DNA of 64,000 nt from Bryoerythrophyllum caledonicum (GCA_963971425.1 OZ020521.1:5225519-5289518); one strand, 5' to 3'; numbered from the stretch's first letter, positions 32,401 to 45,752 are shown. Notes: generated by a model from the sequence alone, not told the origin. Made by a program: numbers and translations.

Positions 32401-32499
32401 CTGGAGTAGATACTAAATATAAAATGGAACAACTCACTAATTTTCTTCTTGTTTTTTTTCTTTGTTTTGGCACACACAAGTTGTTGTATTGTGTGTGTC

Positions 32500-32650
32500 A
32501 ATCCCTGGCAATCCTGTAAGGTAAAGAGAAGATTTTATAGCGAGGAATCCCGCAACCATTCCATTTGGAAATACATCGGGTATCTCCCACCGTTACCTGG
32601 GTAGTTTAGAGTCATCTCCTGCCAACAACTCACTTTTTCCTCAACTTGCC
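32500..32650. repeat. SINE-like or short dispersed repeat, copy 1
   Basis: Contains GAGAAGATTTTA, GGGTAGTTTAGAGTCATCTCC and a CACCGTTACC block. A second copy at about 55340-55445 carries GAGAAGATCTTA, a B-box-like GATTCGAACG and GGGTAGTTTAGGGTCATCTCC. Its extent and class are uncertain. Confidence 0.35.
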
Positions 32651-33284
32651 ACTACCACCACCCGAGAAGAGAAGGTTTGTTACGGCAGAGAATTGTTATG
32701 TTATGATGCTTTGGCCACACACAAGACGTGCAAGTTTATGGATATTAATTTTGCAAAATGCGCGGGCCTTGAGTCAAGACCATGTGATAGTGAAATTCTT
32801 TTCCTTGCATCTTTAAATTGCTTCATATGGACAGTTGAACAATACATCTTCCCATGTGTATCCTTTATCAATGTCCTTTTATGGTTTGACTTGTTCAACT
32901 GAAGAAGAGTTGCAAGCCAATCTATGAGCTTTTCTCTTGATAGCTTTAGTTGCATAGTTTTTATGAAGGTATCAATAATGTAATTAATCTCTACAGGATC
33001 ATGCGTGTATCTTTTTTTTAACACATTTTTTAAACTATAGTTTTTAGTAACAATATTGAACATTCCTAATGATCTTTTTCACTTCAAATTGGAGGACCTT
33101 GTTGAAAATTACTACCAAAACACTTCAAATTTCTAATAAAGCAATACAACAAAAATCCTACCGGCCACCCAATACCGCACTTTTCTATGACTCTTCTAGA
33201 TTCCAGGGGTGAAATAGAGCCTTTTGTTACATCACTTATAAACTCATTGCTCAATGCATAAGTCATGTAACTGTGCCTGAGGGT

Positions 33285-33663
33285 TAATCCTTAAAGATTT
33301 GGGTTGCAACATGATGTTTTATGTGTATTTGGCATAGAAGGTGTAAGAATTGATGTATACGATAGTTACAAAAGTTTGTATTTGTATCGAGCCCGATCCA
33401 ATGACACATGACAATTTCATTTAGATCATTATTGCACCTACAACATGATTGAGAAGTTGCAAAATGGTGATGAATTCTACATGCATGGTGTCGTATTGAG
33501 CACAATAAGGTTCAAATATTGAAATGACCTCCAAATGGAAGATGTTAGTTGAAAAATCTTCAATCCAATGGTGTATGTCTTGCTAGATTTTAGTACATTT
33601 TTTGTATGTTAAGAGTAAAATACATGATCGCATTTATGGTTCCCCACTGATCTTTAAGGATTA
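33285..33663. mobile_element. MITE family A, long copy 4
   Basis: Ends AATCCTTAAAGAT and ATCTTTAAGGATT. The right half has the family blocks in reverse orientation (AAGATGTTAGTTGAA, TGTCTTGCTAGATTTTAGTAC). The left half has about 150 bp not found in the other copies. Confidence 0.65.
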
Positions 33664-34417
33664 ATATCTGATACGAGGGACATCGTCACTCATGATATTG
33701 ACCTAATTTTTTAGCGGGTGCTGGTCTACCCGGCAGCTTGCTGCTCGGATTTGCGCACATCTTCTTGGTCTTTAAAAGCTCAATCTTTTTAATTATTAAA
33801 TTATATTAATCTAATGTATGTTCAATCAAATATACATAGATAAGGACTCACAAATACAAACATAATTATGATACTCATAAAATGATATTTTTAAATCAAT
33901 GAATATGAAACTAAAATTCTCAAATTATTTTAATCTTTTATTTAAAATTGGATAAGATTGGTTTTAGGTCAAACGTACCATATACTTTTGAGTGGAAGTC
34001 TAGAATTATAAAAAGGAGAGTACAAAAAATCATAAAGACATAATAATGTGTTTTCTATGTTGCCTAAATTTTTCTTAAAATCAGGTGTTATTCTAGGAAT
34101 TCAAAGATGCTTCTTGTTGCACAAAGTGCGACAGTGACTTAAATCCATTAAATAAGTCTTATTATTCATTGGTTTTAGATATATTTTTGTATGCATATAA
34201 TAATATCATAAATTGCATGGAATTATTTTACATCATAAAATCTATCAAATACATATATAAAAATATCTAATGACATTTGTTAAAAATTGTCTCCATATAT
34301 TGGCTCACTCACCCTTGCACTAATGGTCCTTAGTGTTGTTCCCCATTCTTAAATTGAACTTGTTCTAGCAAGTCTTGATCGACTCTACTCTATGGTATCT
34401 CCATATATGATTAAACT
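33664..34417. other. Intergenic AT-rich stretch, no gene seen
   Basis: About 750 bp, strongly AT-rich. No open frame, inverted repeat or motif that I can support. Confidence 0.4.
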
Positions 34418-34645
34418 AGTGGAAACGCATGTCCTCGTGACACAATATGTAGAAATCATAATTATAGAATTGTATATATAGCAATTATATTTCTGTTTTT
34501 TCTATTTATATAATAGAATTGGATTTTATGCAATCATCCAATTATCATGATGGACGCACCAAACATTGGAATATAATTGCTACACATACAATTCTAAAAT
34601 CATTATCTATACATATTGTGCCTAGAAAACATAGACTTCCACTAG
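34418..34645. mobile_element. MITE with long imperfect TIRs (CTAGTGGAA...)
   Basis: The left end CTAGTGGAAACGCATGTCC continues into ACACAATATGTAGA and TAGAATTGTA. The right end, read inward, begins CTAGTGGAAG and repeats the same blocks, so about 75 bp are inverted at each end. The LTR element begins five bases after its right terminus. Confidence 0.7.
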
Positions 34646-34650
34646 TCTAT

Positions 34651-35539
34651 TGTTAACCGGAGATTTAGGCTTATTGTTAGCTCCAGGTAGTAATTTTTTG
34701 AAGTTACTAAGTAGTTATGATTAAAAAGTAAAACAATAGATCAATCCGGACTGTGGATGAAACTATCCTGAACGACAGTGGATGAACTGTCTATATTTTA
34801 GATGAAATTGTCCGGACATGGATGTCATCCATCCGGACAACTTTCATCCATTAGGGCAGATTAGGGTTTGGAGGGGGTAGAGAGCCGCCCTCTAGGACTT
34901 GGAGGCTCACTTCTCTTTTCCTCTTCTCTCTTTGTGTGTGTGTGTGTGTGTGGGGAGCTCTTGGTGTGTTAGACTAGAGTGTAGAAGTGGTGGTTAGAGA
35001 GCTAGGATCTGAAGCTAATGTGCGGATCTGTAGTTGTAGTGAGTATGGAAGAGGTTTGTGAAGGTTTGAGGAAGTAAAGCATGAATTGGATACTACCTCT
35101 TGTGTGTTTGTGTTAGTGTTGTGAATGTGTGAGTAGATCTTGTTGTTAGAAGAGTATTTGGGTGCGACTTGGTTGTGGGTATTGTAGATCTGGCCTAAAT
35201 ACACTAGATCTGGTATAGATCTAGCTTGATCTACTAAACCCTGACCAAATCTAGTGTGTTGGAGTTAGAAACGAGTCCGGATTTGTTGAGGGTATGGTCT
35301 GATTTGCTATAATTGAGTGCGGAAACTTCAGATCTATGCGTTAAACGTAAGAAAAACCACAGAAACGAAGTTCCAACGAACTCTGAATTCAGATCTAGAT
35401 TCAGATCTAGGTCGAATCGGAGGTTTTAGATTCAATACGAGTCAGATCCTTGACTTGTGTCTTATAGCTTGGAACTACAGTTTGAATGAGCGTAGAGAAG
35501 ATGTTTCACTTAATCTTTGGGTGAAATCCCCATGTAACA
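34651..35539 (+). repeat. 5' LTR, 889 bp
   Basis: Starts TGTTAACCGG and ends ATGTAACA. It holds a (TG)n tract near 34932-34951. The sequence after the LTR contains GAGTTCGAATC (about 35555), reminiscent of a tRNA T-arm, but a standard primer-binding site starting TGG at the LTR edge is not evident. Confidence 0.9.
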
Positions 35540-38412
35540 TAGGCGACCATGCATGAGTTCGAATCAGGTGGCTCTTGTGACCCGCAATGCAAGACCGCAA
35601 CCTTTTGGAGGGTAGTAGGCGGTGGTTGATCAAGCCGTAGCAACATCGTATAGACAGCTGCGGACGACACAGACAGACAGACAGACACATAGATACGGAC
35701 AACCACACACAACCACAGACAGATGTCGACCGGCAGATATCTACGCGCTACCCTGCTCAAGTGACGACCAGCAGCGACCCGGTGATACCTTACTGCCGTC
35801 CAACTTGAAGAGATTCTCATGATACCCTTCAACAGTACCGATCAACAACAATCCGGCTGCGACCATGTTGGAGTGAAGTCCAACAAAACTCGTGGAGATA
35901 CCCTGCAGCAGTAACGATCAACAGAGATTCTGCTCACCCTGATTGGAGTAAGGTCCAACAAAACCACGTGGAGATATCCGGCTGCAATGGCGCCTCCCAA
36001 GAGCTCCTGAAGATACCCTACCGCAGTGAAGATCCACAAGAACTCCTGAAGATACCCTGTAGCAGTGAAGATCCACTGAAATCCTAGAGAGACCCTGCTC
36101 AAGTGAAGTCTGGCGGATACCCTGACAAGATCTTGCAATACAATCCAGTCCAGAAATGGACAAGGTTTTTCCAACGTTGGTGATGCCTCTGCATTCTCTG
36201 TAGCAGACCGACAAGATTGACCACGTCAAGGTGGATGGGATCACAGACGAACACACAGTTCAAGAGTAAGGCGTAGCTCCCATTGGAATGATCCATTGCG
36301 AACTTTGACCATTACGTTGGCAACCGCAACCACCAGGGCTTTGAGGAGGAAGAAGCCTTCTCGTGGGCCCCAAACAGCCCTTCCGGCTGTGACCATCTCA
36401 CACCTGAAGAATTTCAGCGGGGCATCCTGCGACATCTGGAGTGTCCTGACTCATATTATCCTAATCAGAGTCTTTCCCGACCTTCCCCAAGGTATCGGGA
36501 GACATCCAAGATTACAATCCAGGAACTAGAGTTGCACGACTCCCGAGGACTACCTTTGGACTCTCCACCAGCAGATCCTGTGTCTGCATCTACACGTCAG
36601 TAGCAGAGTAGTCGTGCCCCCAACACTTGTGCCTATGACACCCGGACCCCTGTAGTTACTCGGGTACGGGCATTGGAACCTTGGAGCAGTGGTTTGGGCG
36701 ACGATACATTGGAGGAGATTGACGACGGCGTATACGTATCCAAATGTGGATCAGAGGACTGATCCTACGTAAAAAGGGGAATAGTCCATTGAAACTAAAG
36801 TAAGTTACAGACCCAAACATTTCACAGTTTTGCAACAATGAGATGAAATGAGGATGTTGTTTGGATGAATGTCATCTATGGATATTAAAGAAATATCAGT
36901 AACTGAATGTAGACAGTAATTGGACGGTAACAAAAATTCTGGACAATTACTGGATATACCAGTAAAAACCCAAATAAAACGAAGACATGGAATATAACCC
37001 TAGGTATGTATTCAACATCTGGATATTCACTAAAAATTACGAAAAAACATTAAAACCATAAAAAGGAAGAACAAACAACAAAAGCAACAAATGTGTATGG
37101 TAGAAAGAAAAACAAGAGACGAGAACCTAAATCAGTTGAGAACAGTTAGGGCAGAATTGGGATCTAAGATTCAAACTGAAAATTAGGTAAGGAGAAAGGG
37201 TGTAGCTGGAAATCAGATCCGGACATCTAGTGGGAAATGAACAAAAGAGGAAGCAGTGGCTGGACGAGTGTTATCCCAGGAAGAATGTTGGCAAAGAATT
37301 TTTGACAGCAAAACATATGTCTAGAACCGAGAAAGGGTGTAGCTGGAAATCAGATCCGGACATCCAGTGGGAAATGAACAAAAGAGGAAGCAGTGGCTGG
37401 ACGAGTGTTATCCCAGGAAGAATGTTGGCAAAGAATATTTGACAGCGAAACAAATGATCTAGAACCGAGAAAGGACCTAACCTGAATGAAGAGCAGGTAC
37501 TATTGACTACTGGTATGAGTGGGGTGATCTGGGTGTAGAAACAGGACACTAGCAAAGACCAGAACATGTGCAGGTGATAAAAGCAGTACCGAAGGAGGTA
37601 ACTGACTGGAGGACCAAACACTGAAGTACTAGAGAAGCACACTACTGGAGTGATACAACAGAGAAGTCATAACATACAATGGCAGCACCTGCTACATGAT
37701 GGAAGAAGACCATGAAGGTCTGGACATGGAGCTGACAGCAAGATTCCAAGCACAGCAAGAGAGGAGACGAATTCTACCGAGAATTCAAGAGTAGAAAGTA
37801 GAGGCAGAGGACAGTACAGGGTACCGGAATCCAAGCTCCGAGGAGAGTACGGCGAACCGGAGACATCCAATAGACATCGAGGTGATTGGCGAGAATTCAT
37901 TAGAGGGGGCATATGATTTGCCTCCGAGAAGACCAGACGGACCCGGAGATCCAGGAGAGCTTCCGATCCGGACCAGGCAGGACAATAGAGAAGCAGAAGG
38001 AGCTCTAGAGCTGAACCGAAGGGATTTTGGAGTCCACGAAGGCATACTCCACCACCGGTGGGAGCCGGTTCAGACAAATGTTAGCATGTTGGTCAATGAT
38101 CCAGACCTAGAGGAGAGGATGGATCTCCGAGCATCGGAAAGACCGCCAACTCCAAGGTATGAAGCTCAAACTCCTGACAATCTCCGTGCTAGTTTGGATG
38201 AAATGAGCCAGAGGTTGGGACATGGATACCTTAGGAGATATGGTCCAGAAATGGGACGTCCAGGACCAGACTAGTATAGGGGCGATCAAGGATTACCACC
38301 TCTACGAAGGACACCAACAGTCCACTTCAAGGAGGAGGAGGACTTTGACCATGATCCAGAGTTAATTTCTGAACAAAGGCGCATGCTAGATGAGTTTAAG
38401 GCTCTATAGAGG
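35540..38412 (+). other. Long leader of the LTR element
   Basis: About 2.9 kb between the 5' LTR and gag. Loose repeats based on GAAGATACCCTG and GTAGCAGTGAAGATCCAC lie at 35880-36090, a (CAGA)n run at about 35670, and a 137-bp tandem duplication at 37192-37467. No conserved coding domain is recognised. Confidence 0.6.
37192..37467. repeat. 137-bp tandem duplication in the LTR-element leader
   Basis: GAGAAAGGGTGTAGCTGG starts both units (37192 and 37329). The two units are nearly identical through AGAATGTTGGCAAAGAAT and CTAGAACCGAG. Confidence 0.9.
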
Positions 38413-39687
38413 GTGGAAAAGGAGGCAAGACGCCAAAGGACACAAGGAGGCCCAGTACAACCGCATCGAAGGGAGTGGGGCTACCAGACAAGAGCTAGAC
38501 CTGAACTCCCGGAAGCCATGAGGTTACTACAGGAGCAGACCCAACGGCAAGAGGTAGAGAAGACATGGCAGGACAAGCAACGACGCTTGGAGGACCAGAG
38601 GGCTGAAGACATTCAAAGGCGGAAGGACGAGGCCCGACAGCAGACTTTCCAGTGGTGGGAAGCGTGGCAGAGTGCAGCGAAGCCATCAACGGCAACACCA
38701 CAACCAGACTCGTTGGGAAGATGGAGACATTCCCGAGAGACCGGCCCTACAGAGCGGTTGGGAGACTCATCCCGACCACTAGGTCCGGAGGAATGGGGAT
38801 ACATGGATCGGCGGCCTTCAAGGACAATGGGAGCCACGCCAACGCCTAGAACCGACGGCATGGGAGCAGGTCCAGGAGGTCTAGTCTATCCAACTGGAAC
38901 ATTACCAAGGGCACCAGAACCGGTGCACTACATGGAGCAGCCGCTTGTGGGTACGTATCCTACAGCCTACCCACCTCAAGTCGCTACACCAAGGCCTAGA
39001 TCTCGCGCTTCGGAGTATGTACGAATGGGCCCACCTCCGAGTTTGGCTCCAAAATCCAACTCCAGTTATCCAGCAGTGCTCAACGACCGACCGCTGCCGC
39101 TTGGAGAGACCACCTACAGAAGACCCATCCGGACATATCCTCCACCAGATTACTCAGCTGGACCCCTAGCAACAGCTCCAGGTTGGCGAACCGCAGCACC
39201 CCTGGCGGTAGTACCGAACAGGAAACCCTTAACATACACCAAGAACAAGGAGGGGAGTAATCCACATGCTCACATACTCCAGTTCGAGAGGACATTGTGG
39301 CATAATGGAGAAACTGACGAACAAGTGATCATCAACTTGTTTGGGACCACGTTGGGAGACAAAATTGGAGCCTGGTATGAAATATATCTGGAGAATCACC
39401 TGTACTGCTCATGGACTGATATGAAGGCGACATTTCGGAAATGCTACCGGAGCCAGTCTACTGATGAAGCCGTGTACCGGGAACTAAAGTCTTTCGCACA
39501 GCAGGTGGGAGAAAAAGTCCAGAATTATTATGACCGGTTTATGACATTGATGAAATGTCTGCAGTCGGATTCAGGAGAGGGCTTCCGGATCACTAACTTC
39601 AGAGCTGGACTCTTGGAGTACATCAAGTTTACCACCAACATTGCTCCAGCCCGGACTTTGACAGAGTTGCTGGATGCAACACTTTGA
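38413..39687 (+). mobile_element. gag-like region of the LTR element
   Basis: The charged Gln/Arg-rich N-terminal part (EEKTWQDKQRRLEDQRAED type) is followed by a typical Ty3/gypsy gag core: ILQFERTLWHNGETDEQ, GDKIGAWYEIYLENH, WTDMKATFRKCYRS, KVQNYYDRFMTLMK. This core is the plant retrotransposon-gag domain. It is a fossil region of the LTR element. Confidence 0.85.
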
Positions 39688-39989
39688 TGCGAGGAGAACT
39701 GTACGGACCTGCATGGTAAAACAACAAGCATCGAGATCCGAAGAAACGACCCCAGTGGCAAAGGTGGAGGCACCACAAGTAAAGCGGTCACTCTGGAAGT
39801 GCCCAAGAAATTTTGCACCCGCTGCAAACGTGCATGACATCTGGAGCCGGATTGCTCGTTTAATCCAGATAATCCACAAAGACTGCCTCGAAAAACCACG
39901 GATGGAGCATCAGTGAATGTAAATGAAGTCCGAATCTAACCTGAATCGAACCAAGGCACACAATAGAATTCTTCCGGAAGCTACTGGAG

Positions 39990-40927
39990 ACCGGTGTATT
40001 CGCGCGCTAGAGGTGGAGATTCTAATTATAACAGGCCGGAGATTTGCCACTTATGCGGCCAACTGGGACACCGGCGATACAACTGTCCGTGCAAGAAGGA
40101 GTGGGAAGAGTTTCTTGCCACGACAGCTAGGAGCAAGGCTCATCCAGCCCACCACGTGAGCAACATGGTGATCCACTTACTGGAGGATGAAGATCGAGTT
40201 GCAGTAGCGAGCTTGACGAGAGCTCAACGTCTTAAGGCAGATGTAGCAGCACTAACGTCTCAAGGCGGATGTAGCAGACAAGGAGGACCAAGCACCTGAA
40301 CCTCGGAGCGCGTGGACTCAGGCAGATTGGAAAGAAAAAGAAAGATTGAGAAACACGATGATGGATACTATGAAGGAGATGCAAGAATATGAGCAGGCCG
40401 ATCAAGGAACGACCACTACTCAGCCTACTCCAAACCTAGACAAGGAAGTTGTCCCTTCCTCTTCTGAAGACTGGTTGGACTTTCCAGACTCTGATGTCCT
40501 ACAAAGCCCAGTCCACCCTAAGGAGACCACACCGAGCGAGCTACCTCAGTCAAGAGGCTCAGCAGATATCATTCCTGGAGTTGGGAGGAAGATATTACAG
40601 AGTCCAATAATAGTGACTCTAGGACAGCTACTGCACATGGCCCCCAACCTCAGTGACTTTATGAAGATTCACTTGTTCCCCTCTTCAGAACCATGGGCAA
40701 CTCTAGATCAGAGTACCACTCCGACAACCAGTCTCGATACCTCCAAGGTACCGAGTCTAGTCTCCAGTGCTGCGGTGGATGTAGACCGGAATTTACCTGT
40801 ACTACGCGTACAAATTGGTACTAGCACTTTGGAAAATGTTCTGTTGGACGGAGGCTCTGGAGTTAATCTCATCACAGAAGAGGAGCGGAAGCGTTTGGGC
40901 CTCAGAGACCCACAATCTGCACCATAA
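39990..40927 (+). mobile_element. Zinc knuckle and aspartic-protease region of the LTR element
   Basis: A nucleocapsid-type CCHC knuckle, CHLCGQLGHRRYNC, lies at about 40038-40085. A retropepsin-like core, VLLDGGSGVNLITEEE, lies near 40837-40890 and is of the DGGSG type common in plant Ty3/gypsy relatives. Fossil region. Confidence 0.8.
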
Positions 40928-43757
40928 AGATTACGTATGGCAGATCAAACGGTAGTAGAACCGGTGGGCCTTATACAGAATGTCAAGATTCACATTCATG
41001 GTATTCCATACATGATTAGTCTTACAGTCATCAAGAACAATGAGGTTAACGAAGCTTACAACATGTTGCTTGGAAGACCATGGCTGATAGATGCCAAAGT
41101 CTAGCACGATTGGGGCAATAACCTTGTGACAATTCGGATAGGAAACACGGTAAAGACCATTCCAGTAAATCAACGCACAGGCCCCAGACCTAAGCTCCCG
41201 GAGGTTGTAGTTGCTTACAGCTTTGAAGTTGGGCTGACTGAGGAGGAAGAGTCCCGGTGGCTAGAAACAAAATCGGACATTTTGGTCGTTGGGATAGGAA
41301 CACTACCCAGTTTCGGCCTAAGTCTAGAGTTGAACTTGTTCCCAAACACTCCCACGTTACAGGAGGCTGTATCAGACTCGTAGGCCTCTTCTGAGGACCA
41401 GAAGAGTTCAGATGCCACGTACCCAAATCACTTCTACACATCCACGAAGGGTGACATCAATGTCAATGAGTCTTTAGCTTGGATTAAGGTCCAAGATATG
41501 AAAGTGGCAGTAGGGACGCTTCCGGAGTCGGAACAAGAGAAGGATCGATCAGTTCCAATGAGTCCTACTCGCTCAATCCTGGGACGGATTGCACAACAAA
41601 AGGGGGATAGTGGTCCTATAGGACCAGTTCCGGTAACCCTGTCCTTCCCGGACAATCTGGATTTTTCCAAACACGGAGTTCTGGACAATCTGGAGTTGTC
41701 AAGACACAATATTCTAGAGTTATCTAGAGACAGTAGTTGGAATGATCCAGAGTTTTTGAGACTTGGCTGTTTGAACGTTTCGGAAAGTTCTGGAGTTTCA
41801 AAAGAGTATCTGATACTTCGAAGGATGCGGGTGAACCATGAAGGTCTAGGGAGTTTGGAGTTTCCGGAGGTTTTGTCCGGAGAGGACCGGGGAAATGTCG
41901 GTAAGGCGAAGGAGTGCAGATCAACTGTGTTAAAGAACCAAGGCCTTTTGAAGAGTCCGGTGTTTGTTTCAACATTGGCTAAGTATAATGAGTGGAATTT
42001 GAGTAATCCGGAGTTGGAGAAACCTAGGCTGGAGAGTTGCGGGAAGGACGGAGGGACATTTGGAAACAACCTGGAGTATAGACAAAGCAAAGAGAACAAG
42101 GAAGAAAAAGAAAAAAAATAAGGAGGACAAAGATTGGAGAAGGGAGGTGGAGAAGAAACGTTGGGGGTTGATGTTGGGTTGCAACTTGGTGGAAGAAGTG
42201 GAGAAAGTAGACATACAAGTAAAGAAAAATAGCGCTACCATGGAGACAAATGAGAGGTCTCCTCCGCGACTAGTGCAGAATTGCCCCGGAGTAGCATAAG
42301 AATCCAGAGGTAACGTAGCAGACGAGGAAGTCCGGAAACTATCTCCAGTGCAGCCGGAGGTTACTTTTGTTCAGCAAAATATTATAGAAGGAGAATCATC
42401 TATTCTCAAAGCTCTAGTTCGGACGATGACACAAGTTTCCAAAGTATCTTCTATTGGTAGCTTCAAAGATCCAGACTTGGACCGGACTATTTTTCAAACC
42501 CAGCAGTAGTCGCAGAAGATTGCCACCGAACTCCAGGAAGTGATGCAGTGTCTGGACCTAATCACTAAAATGTTATCCAGGACTCGGGAACTCCAGAAGC
42601 AATTGGAACTAGAGCCTCAAATTCAAATTCAGTTACTGCAGGATCACTGCACATTCCAAAGAACCATCGAGGAGCTTCAGCGTCAACTGCAGACAAATTT
42701 CCAGACATTGCGGACTAGCTCTGATGTCTCAAGTGATCCTAAGGATCCAGACCTGATATCAAAATTTATTGGATATGCTCGAAGGGAAACACCAAGCCCC
42801 GGAGTACAAGCGTTGCCCCCGGAAGCAGACCGGTCCAGAAACACAAACGAAGATCTTGGGCAAGAACCAGTTTGGAACTACTTTAGGCTTGACAAACAAG
42901 ATCCGGACCCAAACGGACACCGGGAGGAGATTTTTATCTCTGGAGACAATTTTAAGGCTGTCTTGGAAGACGAAGGGACTGACTCGCACGAGGACCAAGA
43001 CCCAAAGAAAGACTTGGAGCAAGAGCAGTACCAGAACCAAGATCAGGACCCAGACCCGGACTCGGATCAAGACCAACAGCGAGATCAAGATCCAGACCAC
43101 AACCGGAAGCAAGAGTAAGAGTTGCTGACAATGACAAATGCGGACCTAAGATTACCAGAGATTGCTTGCAGTTTGAATCAACAAGGTGTTAAAGGAGGGG
43201 TGGTATTTTACATGGCAACTATGGAGCATTACGCTCGAGCAGGAGACTACGGAGGTCCATATCCTTATCCACCTCCGGGACAATATCCGTTTGACAGAGT
43301 ATATGGACTTTACGGTATGGATGCCGGACCTCAAAGCTATGTCCTACAGTTTCTTCTTCACCTCGGAGTTCCGCCCTACTCGCAGTACTATCCAATGGCT
43401 CCGCCAGTCACCTTTCCGGAGTCGGTCAGGGCACCTATTCTTTCCCCTAGCGTGGATTTGCCTCAGATACCCGGTACGGCGACGGTTTCAGGTTCGGAAC
43501 AGGTTCAAGAGATAGCGGCTGCGTCCGGATCCGGACATGGCATGCGAGTAGAGATCCGACCCAATTCTATAATTAGCGCGCCAAGCAGCGAGGTTCTTCC
43601 CGACAAGGTGGCTACTCTTTCTAGTGGCTAGAGATGTCCAGCAGAACTCTAGAGGTGACTTGTCTAGACTTCTAACCTGGTATTAAATCTCTGGGCTTAT
43701 GTTTTTCCCCAGCTCACCACTTGAACATCTGAGGGCAGATGTTGTTCAGAAGGGGGA
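40928..43757 (+). mobile_element. 3' internal region of the LTR element, no polymerase domains seen
   Basis: Several open stretches are present (41498-42121, 42540-43118, 43122-43631), rich in Ser/Pro, Gln/Asp or Tyr/Pro (EHYARAGDYGGPYPYPPPG). None shows RT, RNase H or integrase motifs. The region ends in a polypurine run AGAAGGGGGA at 43748-43757, the likely PPT. Confidence 0.6.
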
Positions 43758-44115
43758 TAATGAGCTGACGCACATGCGTCAGGAGCTGAGCCGGCGTCGC
43801 CGGCACAGTTCCACGCGGCGGCGCCTGGATCAGCTGCTCCGACCCCGTTCACACCGCGCGGTGTGAAGGGGTTCGGGGTATTTGAAAGTCAGCCAGCGTA
43901 CGCTAGGGAGCGCGCCGCTTGCATGTGCGCCGGCGTACGCCGCGTTGAGTAAAAAAAAAACCTCAAACCCCATCACATCGTGTGTTCACACTATGCTGGA
44001 GTTTGATGTTTTTTGTAAAATAAATTTCGTATAAGTATAGAGGTTCAGCGGGGTAGACTCTCTTTTTTCTTGGGATTTTGTGGCATATTTCTTCTCATTT
44101 TCAGTTGAGGTGGCT

Positions 44116-45393
44116 ATGGAGGATCCAATAATTATTTTTTTTGCTTTCATGGTGGTTTTTGTGGCGTTGTCAACACCTCCTAGAAGGCAGCGGAGGAATT
44201 ATTTGGAAATTATGGAGACATCAGTTGGAGGACGATATATGCCACTTATTATTGCGTTTTCTTGGGCGTGCCGTTTTGGAGATAGGATGTGGTGGGTGGA
44301 GCCACGGCAATATATTCATTATGATATTGTGGAAGGAGATGTTTGGCACACGTCGCCCGGTATGTTGGATAGAAAATATTGGCAAGCATATAGAATGGGT
44401 TTTTTGGCATTTAATATGTTGGTGGATGAATTGACACCATTTTTGCAATCAAGGGCCATTCAATTTGTAAGAGATCCTATTTCTATCCGTAAACAAATTG
44501 CATTAGTGATTTATAGATTGGCCCATGGGATTAGTTGTGACACTATGAGCAATTTATATGGGGTTGGCGCATCAACCATTAGAAAGTATACTTCTATTGT
44601 TTGTGCGGTTTTGAGTAGTATGGATGGACTTTATGGTAGGTATATACATGCCCCAACTAGTCATAGGCTCCAAGGGATTATTGAAAAATTTAGAGATGTA
44701 ACGGGATTGCCAAATATATGTGGTGCAAAAGATGGGACCCACATTCCGTTACGAGAAAAGCCTTCTAGACGTTATATGCCATATCCTTCAGATTTTTTTT
44801 GTAGAAAAAAATTTCATAGCATTAATGTGCAGTGCATTTGCGACATGGACATGATATTCTGGAATGTTTGTGCTGGACAACCTGGCGGAGTACATGATGG
44901 AGGACAATTTCGTTGGTCATCTCTATATAGACAACTTCACACTAGACAAATTTTACGTGATCCTTTGATTCATTTGGGCAGCCAAGAAATTAGACCATAT
45001 CTTTTAGGAGACTCGGCTTATCCAATCCGACCTTTTGTGATGAAGAATTTCAAACCAGCCAATCCTATATTTCGTGATCAAATTCGTTTCGATTCTTCTA
45101 TGAATTCCGGTAGAGTCGTAATAGAAAATGCATTTGCTGCTTTAAAGAATCGTTGGAGGATTTTGAAGGCATTTGACATGAGCGTAGATAAATGTGCAAT
45201 GGTTACTTTAGCATGTTGTGTTTTACACAACTTTTGTGAATTTCACAAGGAGCGAGTTCCAGTGCCTAGAGATGGAAGAATGCATAGGGATCCATTTGTA
45301 GGGAGATATCGTGGCCATATTCGTTTACCTGAAGAAGGTGAAAGTAGCAAGAGAGCTGGAGAATTGATGAGAGAAGCTATATTTACAAATTAG
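44116..45393 (+). CDS. PIF/Harbinger transposase (DDE_Tnp_4 / HARBI1-like), 425 aa, intact
   Basis: Cuts and pastes the element together with the Myb-like partner. I chose the ATG at 44116 (GGCTATGG context); the frame opens 12 codons earlier with GTG. The N-terminal HTH-like part has RKQIALVIYRLAHGISCDTM and YGVGASTIRKY. The DDE core runs through CGAKDGTHIPL (first Asp), PGGVHDGGQF, LLGDSAYPI (second Asp) and VIENAFAALKNRWRIL (Glu), followed by CCVLHNFCE. All three catalytic acids are present and there is no stop or frameshift. An N-terminal hydrophobic run (IIIFFAFMVVFVAL) is unusual and may mean translation starts later. Confidence 0.92.
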   Translation: MEDPIIIFFAFMVVFVALSTPPRRQRRNYLEIMETSVGGRYMPLIIAFSWACRFGDRMWWVEPRQYIHYDIVEGDVWHTSPGMLDRKYWQAYRMGFLAFNMLVDELTPFLQSRAIQFVRDPISIRKQIALVIYRLAHGISCDTMSNLYGVGASTIRKYTSIVCAVLSSMDGLYGRYIHAPTSHRLQGIIEKFRDVTGLPNICGAKDGTHIPLREKPSRRYMPYPSDFFCRKKFHSINVQCICDMDMIFWNVCAGQPGGVHDGGQFRWSSLYRQLHTRQILRDPLIHLGSQEIRPYLLGDSAYPIRPFVMKNFKPANPIFRDQIRFDSSMNSGRVVIENAFAALKNRWRILKAFDMSVDKCAMVTLACCVLHNFCEFHKERVPVPRDGRMHRDPFVGRYRGHIRLPEEGESSKRAGELMREAIFTN

Positions 45394-45752
45394 GTATCTC
45401 GAAATCCTGAATAGTGATTTCTCAATATTGTAACACAGTGTTCTTTAATGTGATCTTGAATACTTTATTGGAGAAATGATTACAAGTTCTTTTGTTCTAT
45501 GCTATGATATACTCCATTTTCATAATTTTATTTTACATTTAATGAGTTTCATGATATAAATATGGAACATGATATGTTAAAAATATATATTTTACAAAGC
45601 TTCAAGTTCATTTTTGATGGTTGACTACAAGGTTGTGGTGACATAAAATGGGGAATTTCAAAGAAAAGAAAATGCAATATAACTTTAAAGTTTATTGCAA
45701 ATCATTGGAAATTAAGAATTTCCAATGTATACAAGCACATATAGTGCTACAT

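Noticed and set aside
35540-35580. tRNA gene or primer-binding site after the 5' LTR
   Set aside because: GAGTTCGAATC resembles a T-arm, but no full cloverleaf and no TGG at the LTR edge were found.
40928-43757. Reverse transcriptase or integrase in the LTR element
   Set aside because: No YxDD, RNase H or HHCC/DDE motif seen in any frame; open stretches are low complexity.
44080-44115. N-terminal extension of the Harbinger transposase
   Set aside because: The frame opens with GTG, not ATG; the first ATG at 44116 has a better context.
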